Positions 38,101 to 50,100 of a stretch of 64,000 bases of DNA are shown here, in pieces. The translations under genes were made by a program, and so were the position numbers. The DNA lies in contig NC_059474.1 in the NCBI RefSeq assembly GCF_018139145.2, forward strand, positions 43,108,344 through 43,172,343, in the 5' to 3' direction. The DNA comes from Gymnogyps californianus (Eukaryota; Chordata; Aves; Accipitriformes; Cathartidae). The notes beneath the pieces were generated by a model. The model had not been told where the DNA came from. It saw nothing but the letters and a program-made list of their open reading frames with translations, and searched no databases. The stretch's first letter is position 1; each line of letters begins with the position of its first letter.

Positions 38101-41100
38101 TCATTTATGCTGTTAGACGGAATACAAGTCTAGCTAACATATATGCTGCAAACATTGAGGAATTGATTTGATTTGTGGCTGAGATATGTTTTGGAGAGGA
38201 TGGGGTAGGCAGGATTCAAAGTATAATTTCAAAAGTTCTGTCAGAAGTTGCTTTCTTTTTTTTCCTCTCAGTACCAAACACTTTTGTTTGTTATTAAGAA
38301 TCAGTAGTTCTTTCTTTGATGCCAACATGGAAAAATACTTTATTTTGGTGCTGGTGTAAAGTCATTAAACCACCTCGGGTGCTTTAGTTGCATAAGCTTG
38401 TTCAAAAGCGATCTCACCATTGGTACCCACAGGAATTAAATTACAGTGCTAAATGCAGCATGGAGTGAAACTCCTGCCACATGATCGTCCTGTATCCTGG
38501 AGTGCTACTTTCTCTTTGTGATAACCATGTTCCTGGTTATTTTTCCAATTAAGCATATAATTCCCATTGAGAATCTGAATTATTCTCTGCCACCCTCTTT
38601 AAAAGTCAATAACCTTCTGTACAAAACGTTCTGTTTCTTCTTGACTTGTTTTCAGCATGACTAAAATACAAGCTGGCAGCTCAGGCTACAGTCAGGTCGT
38701 TCCCGTGTTCTTTTACGATAGATGATATTAGATGGTGATGCAGTTTATAGTCATAGACTGTGAAGTGTGTCTTTTATGTCCACTTTTCCTCTTGCTTCAT
38801 AAACTCTTGTTTTAATTTTAGAAATGTGCAAAACAGTTCTGACAGGTCAATAGAGAAAGTGATGTTCTTGTCTCTCCAGATGTTTCCCTTCTGGAAATAC
38901 CCTCCCTGACATTCTGAGCATTAATGTTAAGCTACGGAACAATTGTGATTGTATGATTTAATACACCAGAAGTGGTTGGCTTGAGTCCTTTTGCTTTTGT
39001 ATTTTTTGGTTTTGTAAGTATAAATCCCTGCATTTCTCTAAGCTTCTCCCTTTAGCTTTTTCTTGATTTCTGAATACTAAGCAAATGACAAGGGAGTTGG
39101 ATTGGAACAGGGAGAGTTTCTTTTTAGCATGAAGATGGTTTAATTGGATCTTCTTCCTGTCAATCGTTTTGGTGTTCATAACGCTATTTAAAGTAATTGA
39201 TTGTTCTTTGAGAGCAAGCCGTTTATACAACTACTTTTACTTCATGCCAAACTCATTCTTGTTTTGTGTTTTGAGGTTTGATTCTTTGAAATTGAAGAAG
39301 CTATGAACTGAGACAAACTTCTCACAGCTGAGGCTTTTGACTGTGATATTATCACTTACACTGTTCTCTGGGACTTCAAACCACAACTTTGCCCTTAATG
39401 GGGGCATTAATTGGTCTGCTCTTCTTGGCCACTGGCATTTTTGAACCTTGTAGGTGCTTAGTATGTTTGAAGTCCTTTATAAAATATAAATAGCAGATGT
39501 CAAGTTCAATAGTTGTTGGGTGAAAATATGCACGTACAATTATGTAAGGCTCATTTACTTGGGAGGAAATTCTTGGGTGTAATTTATAAGGTAGTTATCT
39601 AATGGAGGAGATCTGGTTGCCATAGATTTTGCTGAAAAAACTCTTAAAGGAAGTATGTGATTTGAACCATGATATGGGAAAAACAGAGACAAAATATACC
39701 ACAGCAAAGTTAGAGTTACATTCAAAAGCAGCAGAAGAAAGACAGAATGTAGCAACAACAGATAACTTAGCTTCCTTTCATTCTGCCTTTACAGTCTCTT
39801 GGGAAGTTAAAAGTATTTTGAACTGCAATCGACCTAGATATCCATATTGCTACTTCTGCAGATTGAATAAATTGACTTTGAAATGGTGTCTTGGTATGTG
39901 GACTTAACTAGCAGAAAGAGGTGATCTACATTTGGATGGTTTACATTCACTCACATGCTGAAGGTTTCAAATATTAAAAAGTCCCTGTTTTTTCTGGTCC
40001 TGTTCTCTTGCCCACACACAGAAAAAACCTGCCCCTCTATGTTAAAGTATATAAGGTAGTCTGAATTATGATTAATAAGGCATAAGCTGTGAGGGTTATA
40101 GTATACTGATGACATTTAGCTCTCTCTCATGTGGTTCCAGCTGATTCAATAGTGTAAGTCAGGAGGAGGTTTAAATAAGAACTGTCTGAGTTTTAACCAA
40201 AAAAAATTCAAATCAACTTTTGTTGGGAAGAGGAAGCAGCTGAAAGAAACGATGAGGTTTTTGTATGAGAGGCCTGTTCTTGATAACATATATTTATAGA
40301 TTAGGAATTTTGTTAAACATGAGCCTTAATTTGTTAGCCCTCAGGGGATTTTGCAAGTCATTTTTTTTTTTTCCCTAGACCTTGTGGGAGTGAAGACAGT
40401 TAATGAATGTTTTTTTTCGATTGCTGTGCCTTTTGTTATTCTTTGGGTGAGCTGATTATTGATCTTCAGTTGACTGATATGGGAATGCAGCCTAATTATA
40501 TTTAAACTTAGTAATATGTATGTGTTTCTAGAGCGTGAGTATAGGTACTATTTGAAGTTTTTACATAAATTAAGTATCAAATTATGTACTGTTTCATCTT
40601 CCAATTAAAAAAAAATTATCACTTATTTGCTGTTTTATATGCTTGAAAGTACACTTGTCTGAAAAGTAGTTGCAGAAATTTTCAATTTTTCCCCCTCAGC
40701 TACCTAAAATAAAAATACTCTTAATTATTTTGATAAGCATATTTTATTAAATCACGTGGGGTTTGCATATATTCTTTCACAGAATATTGAATATGGGAAC
40801 CATCAAAACTAGCTTGTGCTCTGGAGGTAGGTATGTTTCTCAATAGCTAGAAAAATGGTTACATGCCAGAAAACTTCATGAAAACATGGCTAGAGCATTT
40901 GGATCTATATTATCAAGTTGTAGCAGTGCAAGCTTAGGAGCTTAGTCCTCTAAAGCCTATCAGGTAGTTTATTTAGATTTCTACATACTTGCAAGTCTTT
41001 AGGAGTTTAATTGGGCTGTGGCTCACTGCAGGTTTCATTACCATAGCAATAGACACAGGGAGGGGAGCAGAACCTGAATAAAGCAGAATAAAATAGAGCT

Positions 41101-44100
41101 GGGAAGGTGCCTTTATTGCAGCTAAAAATTCAGTGTATATTGTGTGTTCAAATGAATAAAATACAACGCCCAGCATTTATATCTTTAGAGATGCAGGAAG
41201 TGTGGAATCGTGACAACCTTGATATTGTGCATGAATAGGTTTAATTTGAAAGATTTCCAGCTAATCATCTGCTAATGTGGATTTACAGGTTCTACCATGT
41301 GTAAAGGAATCTAGATGCCTAAAAAAAGATTTGAATTTATATTCTATAGACAGGTTGCCTAAAAGTTAGATGCTCATGTTCAGCTTGGATTCAGCTAGGA
41401 CATTTGTTGAAGCTGACTGGGAGAGGGAAATAACTTCTGCTGTAAAGCAACTGCAAGACAAATGTTGGTATTTCAGTATGAATTATCAAGATATTTTAAA
41501 AAGATTGTTGGATGGATGGGGATCTAGAATGTGAAGCAAATGCAATTGCTGTTCTTGTAAATAACTCAACTGCTAGCATCAAAGCTCACAATGATGTTTC
41601 TCCAGCAGCTCATGTCTGCTTTGTGTTGGATACAGGAGGCCTATTTGGTCTTAAGAAATTGTTAACGTACGATCAGAAAAAAAGCTTTAAATAAAACAGA
41701 AATATTTCACAATATACCATGCAATTTATATCATAACTAAGCATAAGAATTTTGACTGAAAAATTATAAGAGTTAATCAGTTTTCTCTAGATTTGAAAGC
41801 TTTTAATCATGCAGTTCTTTTCTGTGTCTTTACAGCATAAGACTAGTTCAGAGAGCTGTCTTTTTATTAACACTTTCACCAAATGCAGCGAGGTAATAAT
41901 CACACAGTGTAGAACTAAAACTTTTTTCCTTATAGGTTTTTGTTTAGAAAAACAAACAAAAAAACCCTTTAGAAGTAGGCTGTTAGAGGGGAATTAAAAT
42001 GACTTTCAATTATATATTTTCCAAACTGATAATGTAATGCTGTGCATTTATATGCCGATGTACTGAACAGCCAGGCAGTACTTTAGGACATTTTGTTAAT
42101 TTATATTTTTGTTATGTGGTTTTTAAACCTGAAGTGGCATGGTTTAGAGTTTTGTTTCAGTATTAAAAGATTGCGTTAAGTTGAATATCATGTTTGAAAT
42201 TAATTCAGTTTTACATTTTCAAATGTTGGAGGTTTTTTATTACTCTTTTTGTGTGCGTTGTAACACAAATAATTATTTTTGGAAGGGGGGAAGGAAAAGT
42301 TCTCCTTTTGTGAGAGACTTTTCCCAGGAGTGTCAGTACTAAGTACAGCGAGATCCTAAAGAATTGTCTGAGGCTTTAGAGAGCAGAAGGTAACAGTTTC
42401 TCTATTGATTCTCAAAAGGCACGGAAGCCTGTAGGCAGGACCCCCATTACGATCTGCCTGTAAGGGAACTGTGCCTTTTTACTGGGGTGTTTGTTAAAGA
42501 TTACCAATCTTGATAATACTGAATTTCAAAAGCTAACTCTTTAAACTAGAAGAATAGGAGAAAGCGGTAACAATAGCTCAGTGACTATGGTCTCATATTG
42601 TGCTCGCTTTTGTAACCCATACATCAAAAGAAAATTTCCCCCAGAAGGGGTGGTTTTGGGTGCACTGCTGCTGAATTGTATATTATGTTTCAGCTTCAGG
42701 TTACAAAAACAATCATGTTTTGAAGTACAATCAGCAGTAGGATGCAAAATCTACCTCCTGGAAGGCTTCTGAATTTTTGTCGAGTCCTATCCTAAAGATG
42801 TTATAATTAGAAACAATGCTTTCCGTTTTTCCTGTGCTGAGAAATTGCTTGTCATTTGCTTAATTAGCTGCCAAGACTTCAAGATTTTAAACTGGAAAAA
42901 GAGAAATACAGACTAACCTAACTCCAGTTATATCGTACCAGTAGGTAAAGGGATACTGAACTCAGCTGGTTTTTTCCCATTTCCTTAGAATATCATACTT
43001 TTTTTCTTTTTTCCAGCTGATTCAACTCATCAAACACTATTGATCATCTGTTGCTTTTTTTTTTTTGTTCTCATAAAATCAGAATATGAATCCCCCACTT
43101 CCGCCACCACCTCTCTTGCCTGCTGCAATCATTGCATCGGCCTCTTCTGGACCTCAGTCTGCAGGTGTAATACAAAGGCCTACATCAGGATCAACTGACC
43201 AAATGGCACATTTACGACCACAAACTCGTCCAAGTGTGTGAGTAAAATTGAAACTTTTCGCCAGTCAGAAAAATGGAACGAGATCAATAACTTCACATGT
43301 ACTTATATCATGCCAGCTGGCTATGTTCTGCTAGAATTCCCAGAAAGCCAAGCATACAACTCAGAACAAAAGCAACAAAACATACATACAGGTGATATCC
43401 CCAAACAGCCTTCATACTGAGGGTTATTTATGTCTTAGGTAAATATAATCAGCTGTTGCTGTGTATAGAAGGGACTCACTTCAAAAATATAAAGTATTTA
43501 TCATGCAGAAAATGAATGAATCCTTGAGTTAGTGATGAAGACTGTATAACTCGCAAGTGGCAAATACTGGAGTGAATTTATTCAATGTTTTCAGTTACAT
43601 ATGGTATGAAAAGGCTATTCTCATATGGAATAACTTATGCCAAAACACAGAAAGTGCTGTATTTCATTTAGACTGTTATATTAGCATGTCATTGTCAGAC
43701 TGCTTGTGTAAGTTGCAATTGAAATTTGACTGAAGATTCTACAGTTCACTTAATTAGTGGATGGCAATTTGGAATGAAGGCAGAAGGCTGCTAGTTAGCA
43801 TTATGTCTTCACACTTGTAATACAAGCAGATGTGCGTCATCCTTCTGGGTGAAAATATTTTGTATATTAACATGTGCTGCTGACAACATCTTTCTTCTTG
43901 GAAACTTCTTTGTGTGAAGCTTGGAGAATAAGAATGATAAAGGAAAAAATAAAATTCAGGAGTGGCTGAACCATCTAATAGGACACATTTGAATAATGCA
44001 AGGACCACTTTTGCTCTGTGTCTTTATTTTTATCTTCCCACCAGGTTCCTTCCCACTCCAAAAGAGCGCCCTTCTTGTATAGCAGGTGCATCTGGATTTG

Positions 44101-47100
44101 GGCTGTTTCTTTGGTGTCAAGCATTTTAACACTGCTTCTTATGGATTATTGTGCTTAGTGCAGTTAATCAAGTTCCCATCTCATTTAGTCCTGTACTCCA
44201 TCTTCAAAGGGTTGCTCTATATGAGAATACTAATGAAATTTGGAGTGATTTAACTAAAAGAGAAGTTAATGAACACCAATTAAAGCACATTAGTTGCTTT
44301 CCCATAGAGCTTCAGTATGTGGCTTTGTAGATCACCCCTAAATCGTGTACCAATGAAGCCTTTTGTTGCCAGTGTGTCATATGTTGCCTTTAAAGCATAT
44401 TTTGGACTTGCTTTACCAGGTACCTATATTGCCTTTAAAGCATTTTTGCAGATTATGCAGAGTTTCCTGCATGGACAGCAAGGAACAAAAATATAATGCA
44501 AAAAGAAGCAGCATACAGTTAATGCTATTGTTACTGTGCACAAGAGACAATTTTGATGAAAGAATGTTTTGTAAAGCCACTTTTTTACCCTTGGGGTTAC
44601 AAAGGGAGTGGGAAAGACTAGCCTTGCAAGTAATTGTGGATCCTTTTTCAAAAAAGGGGATATTCTACCCGTCTACCCTAATTGGCTGCCTCTTGTGAAA
44701 AGTATATTCTTTTTGAGAAAATGTGATTTATTAGAATGCTATTTCCCATATGTCTGGGTCCATAATTATATAAACATTTTTATATAAACGGTTTAAACAG
44801 TTTTCTTATGTTCAAACTGTGGCAGAAAATAGAACACTGTGGTGGTTAAAACAGTATCGCTTTTTAATGTGATAATAGGAAACTGTGCAATCTTATTTGA
44901 AGACTTCCCTAGGAATATTCCAGCATGCAACTGCAGGAGCTTCAGTTTTAGTTTTACTTTTTTTTTTTTTCCCCTAAGAATGTCTTTTTAAAAAGAAAAA
45001 ATGCAAAATGTTTCTGAACTCTCACTATGATTTCAGATGCACTGTATTATACATTAATGTTGCTTAGAAGGAAAAAAAAAGAAATAAACTTTACAAGTGA
45101 ATACCTGCTAGCTACCTAACCCATAGACTTCAAGTTCTAGTAATCTTTTTTTTGGCACTGCAGTTGCACAGGGAGATTCCAATTTTGCAATTTGAAAAGT
45201 AGTTCTGATACTGATCTTTCACTCCCAACTAACAGAACTTCTCTGTGCTCCCCAACCCTCAAAAAAAAAGAAGTTGGCATGTCACAAAGTGTAAGAGATA
45301 CTAGAAGTAGATGTAGGGAGAGAGAAGTGGGATATGCTGGGATCTGTAGTTGATAAACACCTATTTAATTAAGTTCACTAACTTAATTAAGAAAATGGAC
45401 ATTATTATTAGAAGTATTGTACATTACATTAAAGTGCAGTTCTTAATGGTTATTGTTTCCCTTAATATTGCCATAACTTCTGTTTTACTATTGTAACAGT
45501 ATGATGGATCAACTAACACATAACCCTTTCTGCCATGCCTTCTCATCTCTGACTGAACTCTCTCTGCCAGAAAACACAAGTGATGTTTTCAATTGTTTTA
45601 GGTTTATCAATTGCATCTACTTTCCTGTCTTTTAGGTATATTGCTATATACCCTTACACTCCTCGAAAAGAAGATGAACTGGAACTGCGGAAGGGAGAAA
45701 TGTTCTTAGTGTTTGAACGCTGTCAAGATGGCTGGTTCAAGGGAACTTCCATGCATACAAGCAAGATTGGTGTTTTTCCTGGAAATTATGTGGCTCCAGT
45801 TACAAGGTACATTTTTATACAAGTGCCTAAATATAGTTTATCTAGTTTCAAGTCCAAAATGATTCTGTTCTTGTATTTAATGCTAAAATTGGATAATAGA
45901 AGAGCTGCGGGTTTTAGTAACTAGCTCATTTTTCAGTTCTGTTTTAGTGTTTTGCTTTTAATTTTGGCAGGACAGTGACAAGTGCATCACAAACAAAAGT
46001 TCCCATGTCTACCGCTGGCCAAACGGGACGAGTGGTAACTATGGTCAGCCCTTCCACTGCTAGTGGAACATCTCAGAAGCTCCAAGGGAATGGTGTGGCA
46101 GTGAACTCCAGCGCAGTACCCACAGCTGTGGTTTCTGCAGCGCATATCCAAACTAGTCCGCAAACCAAGGTCCTTATGCACGTGACAGGACAAATGACAG
46201 TCAACCAGGCTCGCAATGCAGTTAGAACAGGTAAAAAAAAACCAAAGAAAATGAAGCTTTTCACGTGTGATAGACAAACTGTAGGGTCTGTCTGGGCAAG
46301 TGGCTGGAGTCAGGGTATGTGTAAATATGTGTTTGGGTTTTTTTAAGGCATTTTTTATGTTGTTTTTTAGAGTTGAATGCTTTCTGAAATGATAATATAT
46401 CTCTCTGAATTGTTGAATCTTTTATTATTCTCCTCTAAGCAACTGTGTGTATATACATACTCCTACTGTTGGGAATTTATATGCAAGTACTTTAGGTGGA
46501 ATTTTTTTTATTCCAGCAGTATCTGGGATGGGGACATTCGTTGAGCTTCCCCACTGATATGCAATTCATATAGTAATAAAAATGATAAGAACGTCTGAGT
46601 CGTAGCTTATTTTTTCATGCTAACTGCATAACAGCTACAGATTGCTCTAATTTAGCATTCACTTTTAAATTATCTCCTAACATCTTTGAAGACCCTTAGC
46701 ATTCATTCCTTCTTCTTTTTCAGGTCTCTGGCTCAGGGTTGGTCCTTAGGCATTCCAGTTTGTTCTCTAACCTTGACTGCAACTTCTTTCAGCTTTGACT
46801 CTGAAACACTAAGGCTATACTGGCTTCAAGATCCATATGATCTATGTCATAAAATTCTGTATTTCTGACAGGTATAACTCTGCCTTTACTGTCTGGGGCA
46901 GGCCACATCATAGTGAAACATGCCTTCTAGTTATTTAAACCCAGATCCAAAGAGATTGATAGTGGTGTTTTCAAAAGTTTTTGTTTACCAAATCCATGCA
47001 CTCCTCTGTGGATTTGCCAGGCTAGGAAAATACCACACAACTGGAGCCTAATCTGTTCCAGTTGCTCCTAGGGCCTCAAAAGAAAAGAAAGAAAAGAAAG

Positions 47101-50100
47101 AAAAAAAAAAAACCCACCTCCATTTCAAACTATCCCAGTGTTCCTTCTTTCAGCCTTGAATTTGGGGCCTAAGATCTCTTGGCTGAGAGAGTCATGACAA
47201 AGGTTTTTTTTAATCACGAGATTCTTATTAGCAGAGCAGAAGAGAAAGCAAAAGATGCAAATGGTATTACCTGTTATCCCCTTAAGGATGATTGTTTCTT
47301 ATGGTCTCAAGATCCGTGAAATAGCCCATTCCCTCTTCAGAGTCATGCATCTGCTAAAACACCCTGTGCATGTTCAGGTGTCACCACCAGGTTTGCTTTT
47401 GGAGGCAGGATATGTACATATGTCTTTAGATACTTTATTTCCTTAATTGGCCCCATTGTCCTCCAGTCTGACCTTAGGTTGGAACAGATGTGAGTCCTCT
47501 GTAACAACTTTATTCTTTACCTTTAAATAAAAATAACCAGATGCTATTGGCAGCTAGTAAGAGAAACTAAGCAAAGCATCTGTACTTTCTTGCCTCTCGG
47601 GCATAGGTGGTTTCTACTCTAAATCCTTCTTTTGAGCTGCCTAGAAGCTTGCAAGTGACAGCACAAAGGAGAAGGCTCCTGTGGGCTCCAGAGGCCTTTC
47701 TGTCTCCGCATCTCTGCACCACTGTCAAGATGAATAAGCTCTTACAGTTCCATTCAGCTGGAAAACATGACAACATACTTCCCACCAAATTTTCAGGTCC
47801 AAAATGGAAAAATCAAAAGGGCTGCACTCTCTTCACAGAGAACTTAACATTGGATTGTGGTGTAAAGGTGTACTGTTCAGTCACAAGTACAGATCTGTCC
47901 CTTATAAGGGCCTGAGAACTGAAGCAATAATGGCTGCTTTATGTTCAAATGTTACAGAGAACTTTGTAGTCAGCATCTGAAACGTGATGATCTTGAGCTT
48001 TCCCTAGCACCTTTGCTGAGTGTTATGCTCTTGATGAGGCTTCACAGATCAATGCTGCATTTTGCAGGGCTGTTCTTCAGTTTCGGTTTAGCTCAGGACT
48101 TTGAGGACCCTTCTTCAAATTATCTTAGTGAGACATTGCTTGACATCACCCTTGCTGAGGGGGTATGCATTCTTTGATTGAAAGGAACTGGGAAGAAAAT
48201 GTATATTCTGGCTATTTCATTAAAGGATGAACTGTATGAAAATAGGGTGACTTGAAGCATTTTTCCTATGGATTCTATCAGGGATAAGAAAACAAAACCA
48301 GAAAGCTATTCCATGCTTGTACTCCATTGATTGCATGTAAGTATAGACATATCTTGAAGAATAGCAGCTACTTGTAAGAAAACTGACTCTATCTCATGAA
48401 CAAAAGGCAGCGTTAATAATTGGTTTTTACAAAAAATCTTGCTGCACTATCCTTATCTTCCTTTTTGAAATGTTCATGGTACTCAGGAAGGGTCTGCTAC
48501 AGGGGAAGAGGTTATGTATCAAAAAATAGACATAGCATTTAGTGGTGCTTTCTTTTTAAGAAAGAATTTGTGTTTCTTATCATAGAGATTGTAATTGGGT
48601 ATAATACTGTAGGATTGTTATATTAAATTTGTGAACTTTGTCAGTCTTCTCTAATATACCGTTGATGCAATCTAACCAAATTACCAGAAGAATTTGTAGA
48701 GAGCAGAATAAAGAGAGCAAGTGCTGGAGGCTTGATTCCAGGATATCACTTATAACAAGCCCGATACTTTAATTAGTATCTGAAAAATCAGAGTTAATTG
48801 ATACATTTGAGATGTACATGCACCAAGCTAGAGGGATGACCCCTCCTTGGATACTAAGTTTCAGACTACTTAAAGGAAAGAGGCTGTGCAGCACTGGGAT
48901 GCTGCATTTTGCCTCATATTATTCGGTTAAGATGTCTGCACTTCATACCACCCAACGGTGCAGAGATACCCAGGCTGTTCAAAAGATCCAGAAGCGTGTA
49001 TTGTTGACCATATAACTATAATAGCAATGTTGCTTCTTGGAAAGGATAAAGTAGTTCATGCAGAGCTCTGTGCTTTGCAGCTAGGCTGCAGGCCAGATTA
49101 GTATATTCAGCCCTATGCTATTCTCCAACTTCCAGTATAGATGTTCCTTTTATTTCACAAGGGTATGAGTAAATCCACTTCTATATTTAAACATCCCAAG
49201 AGACAATAGCTTACGTTTTCAGAGAAACCACTCATAGCAGTAATTGCCACTGTACTTGTTGTTTGAAAGACCCACTAAATCTGTTGTGAATTTTGCGAAT
49301 ACTTTAGGGAAAACAACTCAATTATATTTTTAGCAGCTTCCATAAGGAGTGTTTCTTCCTCCTTTGTTTTATGTGCCCTGACAGCTACACAGCATATTAA
49401 AAGGAACAAACAAGTTCCAGGCAGTATTTAGCTAGCTCTTACGAACTAAAATGTAATCTTCACTTTGCATCTCTGTCTGTATGTGAAGCATTTTACTTAG
49501 CAGCTTGGATTTCTCCACAATAGTTGCAGTGCTGTTATTCTTCTGGTGCATGCTGGTGCAAGTAGGGTAGCATATGCTGCTACTTTATTCTGGTGAGATA
49601 AATTTGGTGCTGTGTAAGATGTCATTATAGTAATATAAATGGAAGTTATGAAGGTAGGAAGGAAGCTTCTTATGACTGATTAGCTATAACACAGTGACTG
49701 TACCTCACTTTCTGTGTCTTGTGAAAAGATGAACTCTCTCACATTTTATTCTTTTGTTCTAGTTGCCGCGCACAGTCAAGAAAGACCTACAGCAGCAGTC
49801 ACACCCATACAAGCACAGAGTCCAACATGCCTTATTCCTGCAGCTGTGATCATTCCGCACCACTCTGTTGCCTCCCAGCAGCTCCAGCCCCAGCTTCCAA
49901 ATACTGCTGCTTACGTCACGGCTGTGAATGTGAACCGCTCAACCATCCCACTGGCATGTGCAGCAGCTTCTTTGAATTCTCCCAACGTTGCTGCTTCATC
50001 TTTGGAGGGAGATATTAGTGGAAGAACTGTAAACACTCACCCTGGAGCTCCTGCATCTCCAGAGAGTGCTTTAGCAGCTGGTGGAAATGCTGCTGTCAGT

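Larger units (their letters stand above)
36367..43082 (+). other. SH3RF1: SH3RF1 intron (6,716 bp) carrying stacked CR1 elements
   Basis: gtaagt donor; the acceptor has a T13-type tract followed by TTCTCATAAAATCAG. The proximal third holds an old CR1 fragment (about 36825-37260) and a younger CR1 copy (about 37318-37985). The remainder, 38.0-43.08 kb, is AT-rich with no exon-like ORF. An open stretch at 39629-39907 looks slightly coding-like but has no family match I can name. Confidence 0.9.

Noticed and set aside
39629..39907. 92-codon ORF with a charged, helix-like N-terminal part
   Set aside because: Open for under 300 bp with no family resemblance; its flanks are stop-rich in the same frame.
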